Shown here piece by piece: positions 14,511 through 23,700 of a stretch of 41,585 nucleotides of DNA. Position 1 is the first letter of the stretch; each line of letters opens with the position of its first letter. The stretch spans positions 1 through 41,585 of IMG/VR virus record IMGVR_UViG_3300017991_000191. The stretch is one strand, 5' to 3'. Source of the DNA: a virus. The position numbers and the translations under genes are program-made. Under the pieces are notes generated by a model. That model was not told where the DNA came from. It was given only the letters and a program-made list of their open reading frames with translations, and did no database searches.

Positions 14511-14717
14511 ATGGAGATTTTGTTTCCGTTTCGCGGGTTGAATAAGGGCATTCCTTCGAGCAAGCAACCGATAGATACAGCGCGTGACTTGCAGAATGTG
14601 CGCCCGTTCAAGGATGGGCGTCTGCGCGGAGGGCAGAGACCGGGGTTGAAGAAAGCGAGTGCTACGGAGATGGCCGGGCCAGTGGTGGAGATTGTGACAG
14701 TGACGGTGATTGACTGA
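14511..14717 (+). CDS. N-terminal fragment of a tail protein (68 aa)
   Basis: ATG at 14511 is preceded by TGGAG. The product begins MEILFPFRGLNKGIPSSKQP and continues DTARDLQNVRPFKDGRLRGGQRPGLKK. The FPFRGLNKG and VRP...GRLRGGQRPGL blocks are, from memory of phage proteins, the beginning of a much longer tail protein, not a stand-alone product. The frame ends after VEIVTVTVID with TGATG overlapping the next gene, which begins with a LamG domain. I infer that one ancestral tail gene was split by insertion of the LamG segment and that both parts are still co-translated. Confidence 0.6.
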   Translation: MEILFPFRGLNKGIPSSKQPIDTARDLQNVRPFKDGRLRGGQRPGLKKASATEMAGPVVEIVTVTVID

Positions 14718-16993
14718 TGGCTATTATATTAAACGGGACATCACAGTATCTTAGCCAGACTGCTGTGTTTGGCGCTGGAACTGACCTAAGTGGTTACCCA
14801 TTTACTGTATCTGCCTGGATAAAACCGGCCAATTTAACGGCCAGTCATCCGGTATGCTCAATAGAACGCAGTGATGCCTCCTTCTTTATCGCTATGTTTG
14901 CCCGTGGGTCTGCGGCTGGCGATCCCGCTGCGATTTGGGGATACAATTCTGGCGGATCAAATGGATGGGCGGAAACTTCGTCCGGCTATTCTGCCGGTGT
15001 GTGGCAACATGTTTGCATGGTGTGTGAGAGTGATTCCAAACGCACCATCTACCTAAACGGTGGTTCATCTGGTGAGGATACCACCGATATAGATTATCCT
15101 ATAACCGCTGCACAAGATGGATTTGAAGTTGGGATATGGTCTGCTGATGGTGGGCCAAACGGCTACTTTGAAGGTCGTATCGCTCAGCTTGCCACTTGGG
15201 ATGTGGCACTTTCCGGAGCCAGTATAGCACGTTTAGCTAATGGCGCGGCTCCTACCGTAGTCGAAGATTCCAATTTGCAGAATTATTGGGATTTCGTTTC
15301 TGACGCAACTGATAGTATCGGCGGAGATGATTTAACTCCGACGGGTTCGCCCACTTATGATGATACTGATGAACCAGGCCCGGTTGATACAGCTCCGTCA
15401 GAAAAAATCTCTACGAAGCATATCGTATGTTTTGGTGGTCACAATGTTTACAAAGGCAGTACTCTGGCCGGGTTAGCCGTTGTATCTGATGCGTCCGGGG
15501 ACATGGATACGACGAAGCGATTAGATGCGTTTGATGCCGAACAAAAGGTATTCATTGCCAATCGAGAATATCTCCGAGTCTTGGATTGCGCCAACACGAA
15601 ACTTACGACTGCTGACATCGGGGCCAATCCCCCGGATCGTGGGAACACACTGACCGGGGGGACGAGCGGGGCAACGATGGTGGTGGATTACATCGACGCC
15701 TTGATGGGGGCAACTACGGTCTATGGCTATCGCACTTCAACGGCCACGTTTGTTAATACTGAGACCGTCACTGGAACGGACGACGACAGCAACGCCATAT
15801 CGTTTACATTGAACGCTGATGAAGATGCGCCGGACCATTGGTACACCTGGACAGAATATGGCGGCAGCACAACTAATATGCCAGATCGGGCAACCATCGC
15901 GGCTCATTGGCGAGGTAGGGCGGTTCTGGCGGGGAATAGCTACAACCCAACACAGTTTTGGATGAGTCGGGTGAACAATCCCTGGGACTTTGATGCCGAC
16001 ACTCCGACCAGCAGCGATGCTCTTCGTCCGATTTACGGGGCATTGGGCGATACTGGACGACCGGGGGACGTTATCAAGGCTATCATACCGTTCAACGACA
16101 CCTATCTTATTTGGGCCTGTGGTTCCACCATATATCTCACTGTCGGCGATCCAGCAGCCGGTGGGCAAACAGGCGACATCAAAGGTGTGGGCGGCATCAT
16201 CGACAGCCGTGCCTGGACGTGGGACGATAAGGGCAATCTCTGGATGCTCACTGAGTTTGGTCTGATGCGTGTGCCAAAGGGATTTGGTTCCTTCGAGAAC
16301 ATGACCGAGGACACTTATCCTGATCTCATTGACGATATTGATTTTGATGCAAGTACAGACCGAATCGTCATGCAGTATGACAGCGTGCATCATGGTATTG
16401 TAATCGCCGTTTCGGATGTTAGCAGCGTGGCGAATACCGCAAACTACTTCTATGACCCACGAACAGGCGGACTGTTCAAAGATGCGTGGCCGGATGTGCA
16501 GACTATCTATTCCAGTTGTTACTACGGGTCTGATACCCCTGCGGATCGGCTGACAGTGTTCGGTTGTAGTGATGGCTACCTGCGAACATTCGACGCCGAT
16601 ACCAAGAACGATGACGGCACGGCCATCAACAGCTATGTTGATTATGGACCGATTCCGTTGGGGGACGGGCAGGATCGAGAGGGCATTATCCACGCCATCA
16701 AGGCGGAGTTGGGCGGCGGATCATCTGGCGGCTCTGAAACCGACTCTGACGATTTGTCCTACAAAATATGGGTTGGTTCGTCTGCCGATGGGGTGGTGGA
16801 AAAATTATACGCCAACACGACGCCAAACATTGCCGGGACATTCAGTTCTCCGGGCAGGCGTAGAGGCGGAGCGAACAAACGGAAGGCAAAGGGGTTGTAC
16901 GGGGGCGTGAAAGTCTACAACACAACTTCAGGTGAAGCGTGGTCACTGGAAAAGATGCTGGTCGATGTGCGACTGGCGGGGAGACGTAAGTAA
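14717..16993 (+). CDS. Tail protein with N-terminal LamG domain (758 aa)
   Basis: ATG at 14717 shares its A with the previous stop. Residues 1-200 form a LamG/pentraxin-like domain: ILNGTSQYLSQT, FTVSAWIKP, GVWQHVCMV, RTIYLNGGSSG, GYFEGRIAQLATWDVALS and LQNYWDF. After a short linker, the rest changes character: HIVCFGGHNVYKGSTLAGLAVV, RVLDCANTKL, DRATIAAHWRGRAVLAGNSYNPTQFWMSR, FNDTYLIWACGSTIYL and DDKGNLWMLTEFGLMRVP, a repeat-rich beta structure suggestive of a propeller. This is a large tail component; the LamG part could bind host glycans. The end is Gly/Arg/Lys-rich. Confidence 0.75.
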   Translation: MAIILNGTSQYLSQTAVFGAGTDLSGYPFTVSAWIKPANLTASHPVCSIERSDASFFIAMFARGSAAGDPAAIWGYNSGGSNGWAETSSGYSAGVWQHVCMVCESDSKRTIYLNGGSSGEDTTDIDYPITAAQDGFEVGIWSADGGPNGYFEGRIAQLATWDVALSGASIARLANGAAPTVVEDSNLQNYWDFVSDATDSIGGDDLTPTGSPTYDDTDEPGPVDTAPSEKISTKHIVCFGGHNVYKGSTLAGLAVVSDASGDMDTTKRLDAFDAEQKVFIANREYLRVLDCANTKLTTADIGANPPDRGNTLTGGTSGATMVVDYIDALMGATTVYGYRTSTATFVNTETVTGTDDDSNAISFTLNADEDAPDHWYTWTEYGGSTTNMPDRATIAAHWRGRAVLAGNSYNPTQFWMSRVNNPWDFDADTPTSSDALRPIYGALGDTGRPGDVIKAIIPFNDTYLIWACGSTIYLTVGDPAAGGQTGDIKGVGGIIDSRAWTWDDKGNLWMLTEFGLMRVPKGFGSFENMTEDTYPDLIDDIDFDASTDRIVMQYDSVHHGIVIAVSDVSSVANTANYFYDPRTGGLFKDAWPDVQTIYSSCYYGSDTPADRLTVFGCSDGYLRTFDADTKNDDGTAINSYVDYGPIPLGDGQDREGIIHAIKAELGGGSSGGSETDSDDLSYKIWVGSSADGVVEKLYANTTPNIAGTFSSPGRRRGGANKRKAKGLYGGVKVYNTTSGEAWSLEKMLVDVRLAGRRK

Positions 16994-17979
16994 TGGCAAA
17001 AGCAAAACCGAACATCACAGGTCTATACGCCAATCTGTACGATGAATATCAGGCAGGCCGAGAGACCGGACGCGGGCTATTCGGAACCGGTCTGCAATCG
17101 CTTCAGCAAGCGGCTGATTTGTTCGCTCCTGGCGGGGCGTTTGAAAAATCGGCTATGGAACAATACGAGACCGGCAAGCGCAAAGCTCTGTCAAGTGGGA
17201 TGCAGAACTTGATAAGTTCCGGTCTCGCCAAGACAAGCACGCCTGCGGCTTTGGAGCGTGGGTATGAGCAAGAGGTTGGCACGCCGTTTCGCACGGCTGT
17301 CGCGGCTGAGGGACAGGGGCGATTGGCGTCGGCCTTGCAGAATATAGCAAATTACGGCCTTCAATATCAGAATCTATATCCGTCCGCTGGCACATTGAGT
17401 TATCTGGCTACCGGTGGATTTGGGGCGCTGTCATCGGAAGATGCGAGACAGCAGGCATTGACCGCATCTCAGCCGAGTGTGACAGAGCGGTTGGCAGCTC
17501 TGCGTGGTGGGGGCGGATTTAGCGCCGGTTCAAGTCCGTTTGGTGGGGCTGGTTCTTGGTTCGGCGGAGGCGGTTCATCTGGCAAGCAAACTTCTGGTTC
17601 CGGTGGACAACGAACACTGACTACTTACGGCCCCCAAAGTGGGGCGGAATCGACAAGTGCGCCTGCTGAAATGATGATGGGGGCCGATCCTGGATGGAAC
17701 GCAAGTTATTGGGCAGGTCGAGTTCCATCTACTACTGAGGCTCTGGCTTCGGGGGGAATGATGAGCGATGTATATGAGAGATCACTTGGCATGAGTCCTG
17801 GTAGTAGCGGAACAACCGTACCGATTACTGTTCAGCATTACACTAAACGAGGAACGGGTGATACCAAGACTATCCAAGTTCCTCAAGATGCTCTTGGCGG
17901 CGGGCCGGGGGGATTTGTAAACACTGCGATGTACCAACAATACATACCGTCGGGCTATGAAATCTATAACAAAGGGTAA
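16993..17979 (+). CDS. Putative tail or internal virion protein (328 aa)
   Basis: The start overlaps the previous stop as TAATG. The N-terminal half is helical and alanine-rich (GLYANLYDEYQAGRETGRGLFGTGLQSLQQAADLF ... SGMQNLISSGLAKTSTPAALERGYEQ), and the middle (about 175-215) is Gly/Ser-rich and probably disordered. I recognise the GLYANLYDEYQAG type of N-terminus only loosely from phage structural regions. There is no signal peptide or catalytic motif. Position between tail and fibre genes supports a virion role. Confidence 0.65.
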   Translation: MAKAKPNITGLYANLYDEYQAGRETGRGLFGTGLQSLQQAADLFAPGGAFEKSAMEQYETGKRKALSSGMQNLISSGLAKTSTPAALERGYEQEVGTPFRTAVAAEGQGRLASALQNIANYGLQYQNLYPSAGTLSYLATGGFGALSSEDARQQALTASQPSVTERLAALRGGGGFSAGSSPFGGAGSWFGGGGSSGKQTSGSGGQRTLTTYGPQSGAESTSAPAEMMMGADPGWNASYWAGRVPSTTEALASGGMMSDVYERSLGMSPGSSGTTVPITVQHYTKRGTGDTKTIQVPQDALGGGPGGFVNTAMYQQYIPSGYEIYNKG

Positions 17980-17982
17980 AAA

Positions 17983-19797
17983 ATGCTTGTACCGGTCCCC
18001 AACCCCCAGAGCAATGACCAGCAGTTCAAGTTTGAAGTCAGCCGGGCTATCGCTGCGCTCGCATCGAACAAGTTGGGTGAGAGTGCGTCCCCTACATTCG
18101 GAGGACTTACTGTGTCCGGAACTACTACTTTGAGTAGCTTGACTGCCAGCCGACTTGTTCAGACGAACGTAAGTAAGGCACTGGCGTCTGTATCCGATCT
18201 AACAAGTTGGATAGGTGGAACCAGCGGCATCCTTTCTGCGACCGATAATGGGGACGGAACGATCACACTGAATATCTCTGATCTATCCGACCCCAGCGCT
18301 GACCGAATACCGTTCTGGGACGAGACGGACAACAAAATCAAGTGGGCATCGGTTATCGGAAACGGACTAACACTCTCCGGTACGACGCTGTATTGGGCTT
18401 GGCTCAACATGGAATCTCTGAGTGAAACTCCTGCCGATGATAGTATGATGGTGTATGAGAATGTCTCTGGCGGGATGACGTGGGAGAGCGGATCAACCCT
18501 GCGCACTACACTTGGGCTGGCTATCGGTTCTGACGTGCAAGCCTGGGATGATGACTTGGATGATATTGCGGCGCTGACTCCGACCGATGGGAACTTCATG
18601 GTTGGGGATGGAAGTGATTGGATAACGGAATCGGGGAATACCGCTCGCACTTCTCTGGGATTGGGAACAGGGGATACGCCGCAGTTTACTCGGTTGGGCA
18701 TTGGAGCCGCCGCTTCTTCTGGTTTTGGTGTTCGCAATATCTTCAATACTTCTAATACGGCGGTTGCTACTGAATATGCTGTTTATTCTCAAATGGTGTG
18801 CGAACCTGCTGCTAATTCCGGAACGTATTTCCGGGGTGGCCAATTTGAAGTTGAGACTAAAAGTGCTAATAATTTCACTGGATATGTTCAGGGAACTTTA
18901 TATTTAGTAGAGCATGAAGGTACTGGAACATTAGCGCAGCAAATTGGTTTGGACATCAGACCACAAAATTCTTCTACCGGCACGGTATCAGACCAACGTG
19001 CTTTGAATATCTTCTCTTCCAATGAGGCTGCCGGGGGTACTGTATCACAATACTATGGCATCTATCACAACTATTCCAATGTTGGAACTTTAACTGCCAG
19101 TTATTTCATCTATGACTTATCGGATATGGATAGTTACTTTTCTGGTAAGTGCGGGTTTGGAGACAGCAATCCACAAGAAGATGTTCATGCTAATGATACT
19201 GTGCGGGCAGACGTTGCGTTTAACTTAAATGGAACAGATATAATCACTTCTGCCTTGGCGTCTTTTGCAGATGTTCATACTTCTACCGGCGGGGCAAATT
19301 TAGCTGGTTCATATACCGCTATCAGACCGACAAACAGTACGGATTTAGTTGAAGCTATTCGACTTGGTAGGTATGGCAATGACATACGGTATCACTCCAT
19401 CTATCAAAAATGTGGTTCTACCACGAATAGTTATCTGGAATTTCGTATCCATGATGGTGGGGGGAGTCCATATACCGGGCAAACTACACTGTTGCGACTC
19501 GAAGGCAGTACCCCGGAAGTCAAAATACTTGGACATACGCATATAGATACAGCAACAGATTTGGGGACAGAAGCTCTTAAGATTCAACAGGATGATGACG
19601 ACCAAGCCTTCATTGATTTTGATGGCACTTCTGCTGCCGATTCATCCAAGAACATCTCTACGCAAAACGGCGATGGCAGCGTAGAGGGGCCAAAGAATTA
19701 CAGTGCGGCGAATGGCTGGGCCTTTGAGGGCATGGTAAAAGTAGAAGTAAATGGAGCGGCACGATGGATGCCGTATTACTCTGAGGACACAGCATAA
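17983..19797 (+). CDS. Tail fibre protein (604 aa)
   Basis: ATG at 17983 is 4 nt after the previous stop. The N-terminus contains FEVSRAIAALASNKLG followed by SPTFGGLTVSGTTTLSSLTASRLVQTNVSKALASVS, a pattern I associate with phage tail fibres. Asn/Gly/Thr-rich triple-beta sequence follows (NGDGTITLNISDLSD, TSLGLGTGDTPQFTRLGIG). The distal half is serine/threonine/tyrosine-rich and ends GWAFEGMVKVEVNGAARWMPYYS. It should be the receptor-binding part of the virion. No chaperone domain or depolymerase motif is evident. Confidence 0.8.
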   Translation: MLVPVPNPQSNDQQFKFEVSRAIAALASNKLGESASPTFGGLTVSGTTTLSSLTASRLVQTNVSKALASVSDLTSWIGGTSGILSATDNGDGTITLNISDLSDPSADRIPFWDETDNKIKWASVIGNGLTLSGTTLYWAWLNMESLSETPADDSMMVYENVSGGMTWESGSTLRTTLGLAIGSDVQAWDDDLDDIAALTPTDGNFMVGDGSDWITESGNTARTSLGLGTGDTPQFTRLGIGAAASSGFGVRNIFNTSNTAVATEYAVYSQMVCEPAANSGTYFRGGQFEVETKSANNFTGYVQGTLYLVEHEGTGTLAQQIGLDIRPQNSSTGTVSDQRALNIFSSNEAAGGTVSQYYGIYHNYSNVGTLTASYFIYDLSDMDSYFSGKCGFGDSNPQEDVHANDTVRADVAFNLNGTDIITSALASFADVHTSTGGANLAGSYTAIRPTNSTDLVEAIRLGRYGNDIRYHSIYQKCGSTTNSYLEFRIHDGGGSPYTGQTTLLRLEGSTPEVKILGHTHIDTATDLGTEALKIQQDDDDQAFIDFDGTSAADSSKNISTQNGDGSVEGPKNYSAANGWAFEGMVKVEVNGAARWMPYYSEDTA

Positions 19798-20765
19798 TGG
19801 ATAACATTGATCCGATCAAGATACTCCAAGACCAATTCGAGCGCAAACAGACGTTGCTGGATCAACAAATTGGTCAACAGGAACAAGAGATTGACCGAAC
19901 TTGGCAGCAACAATATGGAAACCTGGAACAGCAATACAACATCGAGCGCAAGTATCTTGAACAGAGTCCAGGTGAGATGGAGCAGAAGAAGAAAGCGCTG
20001 CTCAGTCTCAACAAGAAATATGAGATGAAGCTGAACGATCTGCGCACCAAGATACAGCCACATGTGGAACAGCTTAAGAGCCAGCGGGCAACAGCAGAGG
20101 CCAAGCTTGGGGAGCAATTGACTCAGGCGCAGATGGAGCTGAATGTCATCGACCGGTTGGCTGAACAGGGCGTGATCTCTGATCCAAGGGCTATCATGCA
20201 GCAGAAGTTGCAGGCTGTTGGGATTGATATACCTTATGCACAGATGAGACAGCCAAAGCCAGAGGATAAAGTTCGCAAAATCGAGAGTGAGTTATCACGA
20301 ATAAATAATGCGTTGAAACGCTTTGAACCAGGAAGAGATGAACCTGGATGGAAGAACGTTATTGGCGCATTTGCACTCGGAAAGTGGGGTGAAGATGTCC
20401 CACTCGGATATAAGGATCGTGATCCAGTAACCGGCGAAGAAGTGTCATATGACGCCACAGAAGAACAAATTGGAACATTTAAGGCGCTATTGGACAAACG
20501 CCAAGAATTAGAACGTCAACGCAACCAGCTTTTACTCACCGGCCAACCTGGGGCAGAATTAGTACACCACATGGGCGGCGCATTAAATCGAGTGGCACAG
20601 AATCGAAATCCATTAGCAGTTCAGATAGAAGGATTGAAGAAACAAACCAGCAAATCAAAGGGCAAGTTGACCGACCCGGCCATCGCACAGCAATTTCTAC
20701 AACGAGCGCAGGGTGATCCAAATAAGGCCAGAGCATTAGCACAACAAGCGGGATGGGAGTTGTAA
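19797..20765 (+). CDS. Coiled-coil internal virion protein (322 aa)
   Basis: The start overlaps the fibre stop as TAATG. Residues 1-115 are a long Gln/Glu/Lys-rich coiled coil with almost no glycine (QEQEIDRTWQQQYGNLEQQY and KKKALLSLNKKYEMKLNDL). A Pro/charged middle follows (PKPEDKVRKIESELSRINNALKRF), and the end IAQQFLQRAQGDPNKARALAQQAG repeats a motif seen in phage structural proteins that lie next to the large ejection protein. It is probably an internal core or ejection protein working with the next gene. Confidence 0.65.
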   Translation: MDNIDPIKILQDQFERKQTLLDQQIGQQEQEIDRTWQQQYGNLEQQYNIERKYLEQSPGEMEQKKKALLSLNKKYEMKLNDLRTKIQPHVEQLKSQRATAEAKLGEQLTQAQMELNVIDRLAEQGVISDPRAIMQQKLQAVGIDIPYAQMRQPKPEDKVRKIESELSRINNALKRFEPGRDEPGWKNVIGAFALGKWGEDVPLGYKDRDPVTGEEVSYDATEEQIGTFKALLDKRQELERQRNQLLLTGQPGAELVHHMGGALNRVAQNRNPLAVQIEGLKKQTSKSKGKLTDPAIAQQFLQRAQGDPNKARALAQQAGWEL

Positions 20766-23700
20766 TGCCTGATATATTTGACACGATTTCATCCGGTGAC
20801 ATATTTGATAAGATCGAGCCAGAAACAAAACCAGCTATGGTATACGGGTGGGGTCCGTCTGGATTTGAAGCTATTCCAACGAGAGTGTCCACAAAAAAGG
20901 GGGAGACAGAAAAAGGTCTGGTGTCGGGCAGTTTGAACGTAGCCAGCGGAGCATATGGAACAGCCGCCTTTGCTCAACGGGCCGGTCTTGAATCTCCTTG
21001 GGGATTTTATGGTAATTACCTTCGTAATCGTCCGGCCATTAGAAAAATGGTGGAAAAGAGCGCGGCTAAACAAGACGCCAAAGCACAAGAACTATGGGAA
21101 GCTGCTCGTATTCCTGAATTGGCTTATGATCCTGAGTCTGGCTTTTCTGGTTTCGTTGGCTACACAGTTGGTCAAACGCTACCGTTCATGACCGCCGCTA
21201 CAGGCGCAGGTCTAATAGCTGGTCCGGCAGCATCGTTCTTGGTAGGCGCTTCAGTAGAAGGCGATAACGCTTATCGTGAAGCCATAGCTAACGGAGCGAC
21301 AGAGGAACAAGCCAATGCTGAGCGCGTCATTGTGGGTACGATAAACGGTGCCATAGAGATGATGCAGGCAGGCAAGGCTATTGACTTTGCTAAGGGAAAA
21401 TCTGACATCGTTGCAAAGATGGCTACTCGGATAGCAAAGAATAAAGTAGTTCAAAACCCAGGAACTCGTCTAACTGCCGATTGGCTGGCGACAGTGGCTC
21501 AGGAATCGCTCGAAGAGGCTGCGCAGGAAGCTGTTCAGATGGGGGCAGCTAAGATAGGACACGCCCAGGAGTTTAAGCCGGGCGAGGTCAAAGAACGAAT
21601 TGGGCAAGCAGCGCTCGGTGGGGCTATCGGTGGTGGTGTCCTGGCTGGTGGCGGGCGTATAGCTGGCAAGGCGTATCAAGCGGTCAAGGAAGATTTACTT
21701 GAGCCGATTGACTATGCAGAATTAGAGGGGGAAGAACGGCCTGAAGAGATGACCGGTTGGTTTGTTCCTGAACCGAGGATCATGCCGACTGCTGATGTGC
21801 CGGAAGGAACAGCGGAAGCTCAGACAGCCCTGGCATCGGAATGGAGACCGGGGCCGAGAAAGCCAAAGACGGTGACACCGGAAGAGCAGGCTGTTCTGGA
21901 TCGGCTGGAAGAGGAAGAACCGGCATTACCGCAAGAAGCGGCTGATGTTGGTGACAAGACAGAACCGGTCAAACCGAACATGTATATCGGCAATGTCACG
22001 AAACGGGCGAAAAAGGTATGGTCAGATATTTTCAATCGGGCGCGACAAATAGAGGGTTTGGCTGGTGAAGTGACACCGGAAGATGTGAGCCCGCATATGG
22101 AAGGGGCGTTTCCGACTAAGCGAACGCAGGTTGAAATGTCTGCGGCTGAGGCACAAGAGACGTTGGCTCAGCTTGAAGAGACGATGGATGAAATGTTGGC
22201 AAGCGGGGAATCAAGAACTTCGCCAGAGTTGGCTATGATGAAGGCCATGTGGGGGGACATCCGTGAACTACGTGAGGTTCTTGGGAAACCCAAAGGTCAA
22301 ATGCCGTTTCGTGTGGTGCATGGTGATGAGCATCTGACGCTTGAAGTTCCGAATCCGACTGAACGCATATACACCGCTATCAAAGGGCCGTCCAAGAAGC
22401 AGCTTGCTCAGTACAGCCACAAAGACCTTGTGACGCAAGGTGAAGCTTTAAAGGCCAAATTCAAAGCTGTAGCAAGAGCGGCAAGCAAGGCGTACCGGCA
22501 GGGAAACAAAGAGGGCGTGGAGAAACTACGCCGTCACTTGCGGGCGTTGAAGGCTAAGCAACGGACACTGCGCATGGTGCGCCAGTACCGCAAGAAGCTG
22601 GTCCAGCGAATCACTAAGCCGGTAAGCGAAGGTGTTGATCCGTTATACCGACAGGCGATTAAGATCATGGCCGGTGCCCTGGACCCAACGGCACGGACAG
22701 CAAAGACCAGGAAAGAATTAGCCGGTCTGGAACGGGCGTTGAAAGCGGACCCGGAAATTGCGCTCCGCATGAAATCATCTAAGAGTTTGAATAAGTTGCG
22801 GCGGCTCTATCAAACACCGATTGAACAAGTGAGCACAGAACAACTCCAAGATTTGGCAGAAGAGCGCGTACGGCTGGAAAAATCTGGCAGGCTTGAAACG
22901 CGACAGATGCACCGCAGGCAGCGGGCTAAAGAAATTGATGAGCAGTTAAAAGCGGCTCTGAAGCAAAAGCCAGAGAAGGCGGGTCTGCAAGGAATGGGGC
23001 GGTATGGTGCCACCAAGACGCAGAAATTGCGAGATTGGATGCGCAAAAAAGGATCATACTATGGTTTGGGGCAGTACCGTATTGAACGGTGGATGGAAAA
23101 CCTGGATGGGTTTACGAGGGGGGCATGGACACAATTTGTATGGGAGCCAATGAAGCGACTGGCTACTGTGTCCAGTATGCGGCGAAATCAGCGAATAAAG
23201 GAATACTATGAATTTTTGAAGAGTGGAGGGATTGACCCAGCTCTGTTCATGGGACACAAACAAGATATTATTCTTGAAGATGGTAAGGTAATTAAGCTCA
23301 GTCCGTTTGAACAGATGGGTATTTATGCGTTTTCTCAAGAAGAAACGGCTCGGTCACATCTTGCTGACATGCAGCTCAGTGACAAGGACATCGGCAACAT
23401 CGCTGAGAAAGTTGCTGCCGATTCTCAGATGAAGGAAGTGGCAGATTGGATGCTTGGAAAGCTCGACCGGCAATGGGAACAGATTTTGCATGTGGCTCAT
23501 GAAATAGGCATTGATCCTACTAAATTGGTCAAGGTAGCAAAATACCTGCCGTTATTGGTCCGCAATGTAGATTACATGGAACAAGATGATTTGCTTCGTA
23601 GAGCATTGGGCGAGTTCATACCGGAGGACTACCAGGCCGAACGTAAGTTTTTGGAAGAACGGAAGCCAAAAGCTAAGGGGGACGTAGAAATTGATATTCA

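Noticed and set aside
15737-16693. 318-codon minus-strand frame opposite the tail gene
   Set aside because: Shadow of the LamG-tail gene; composition is rich in residues expected from antisense reading.
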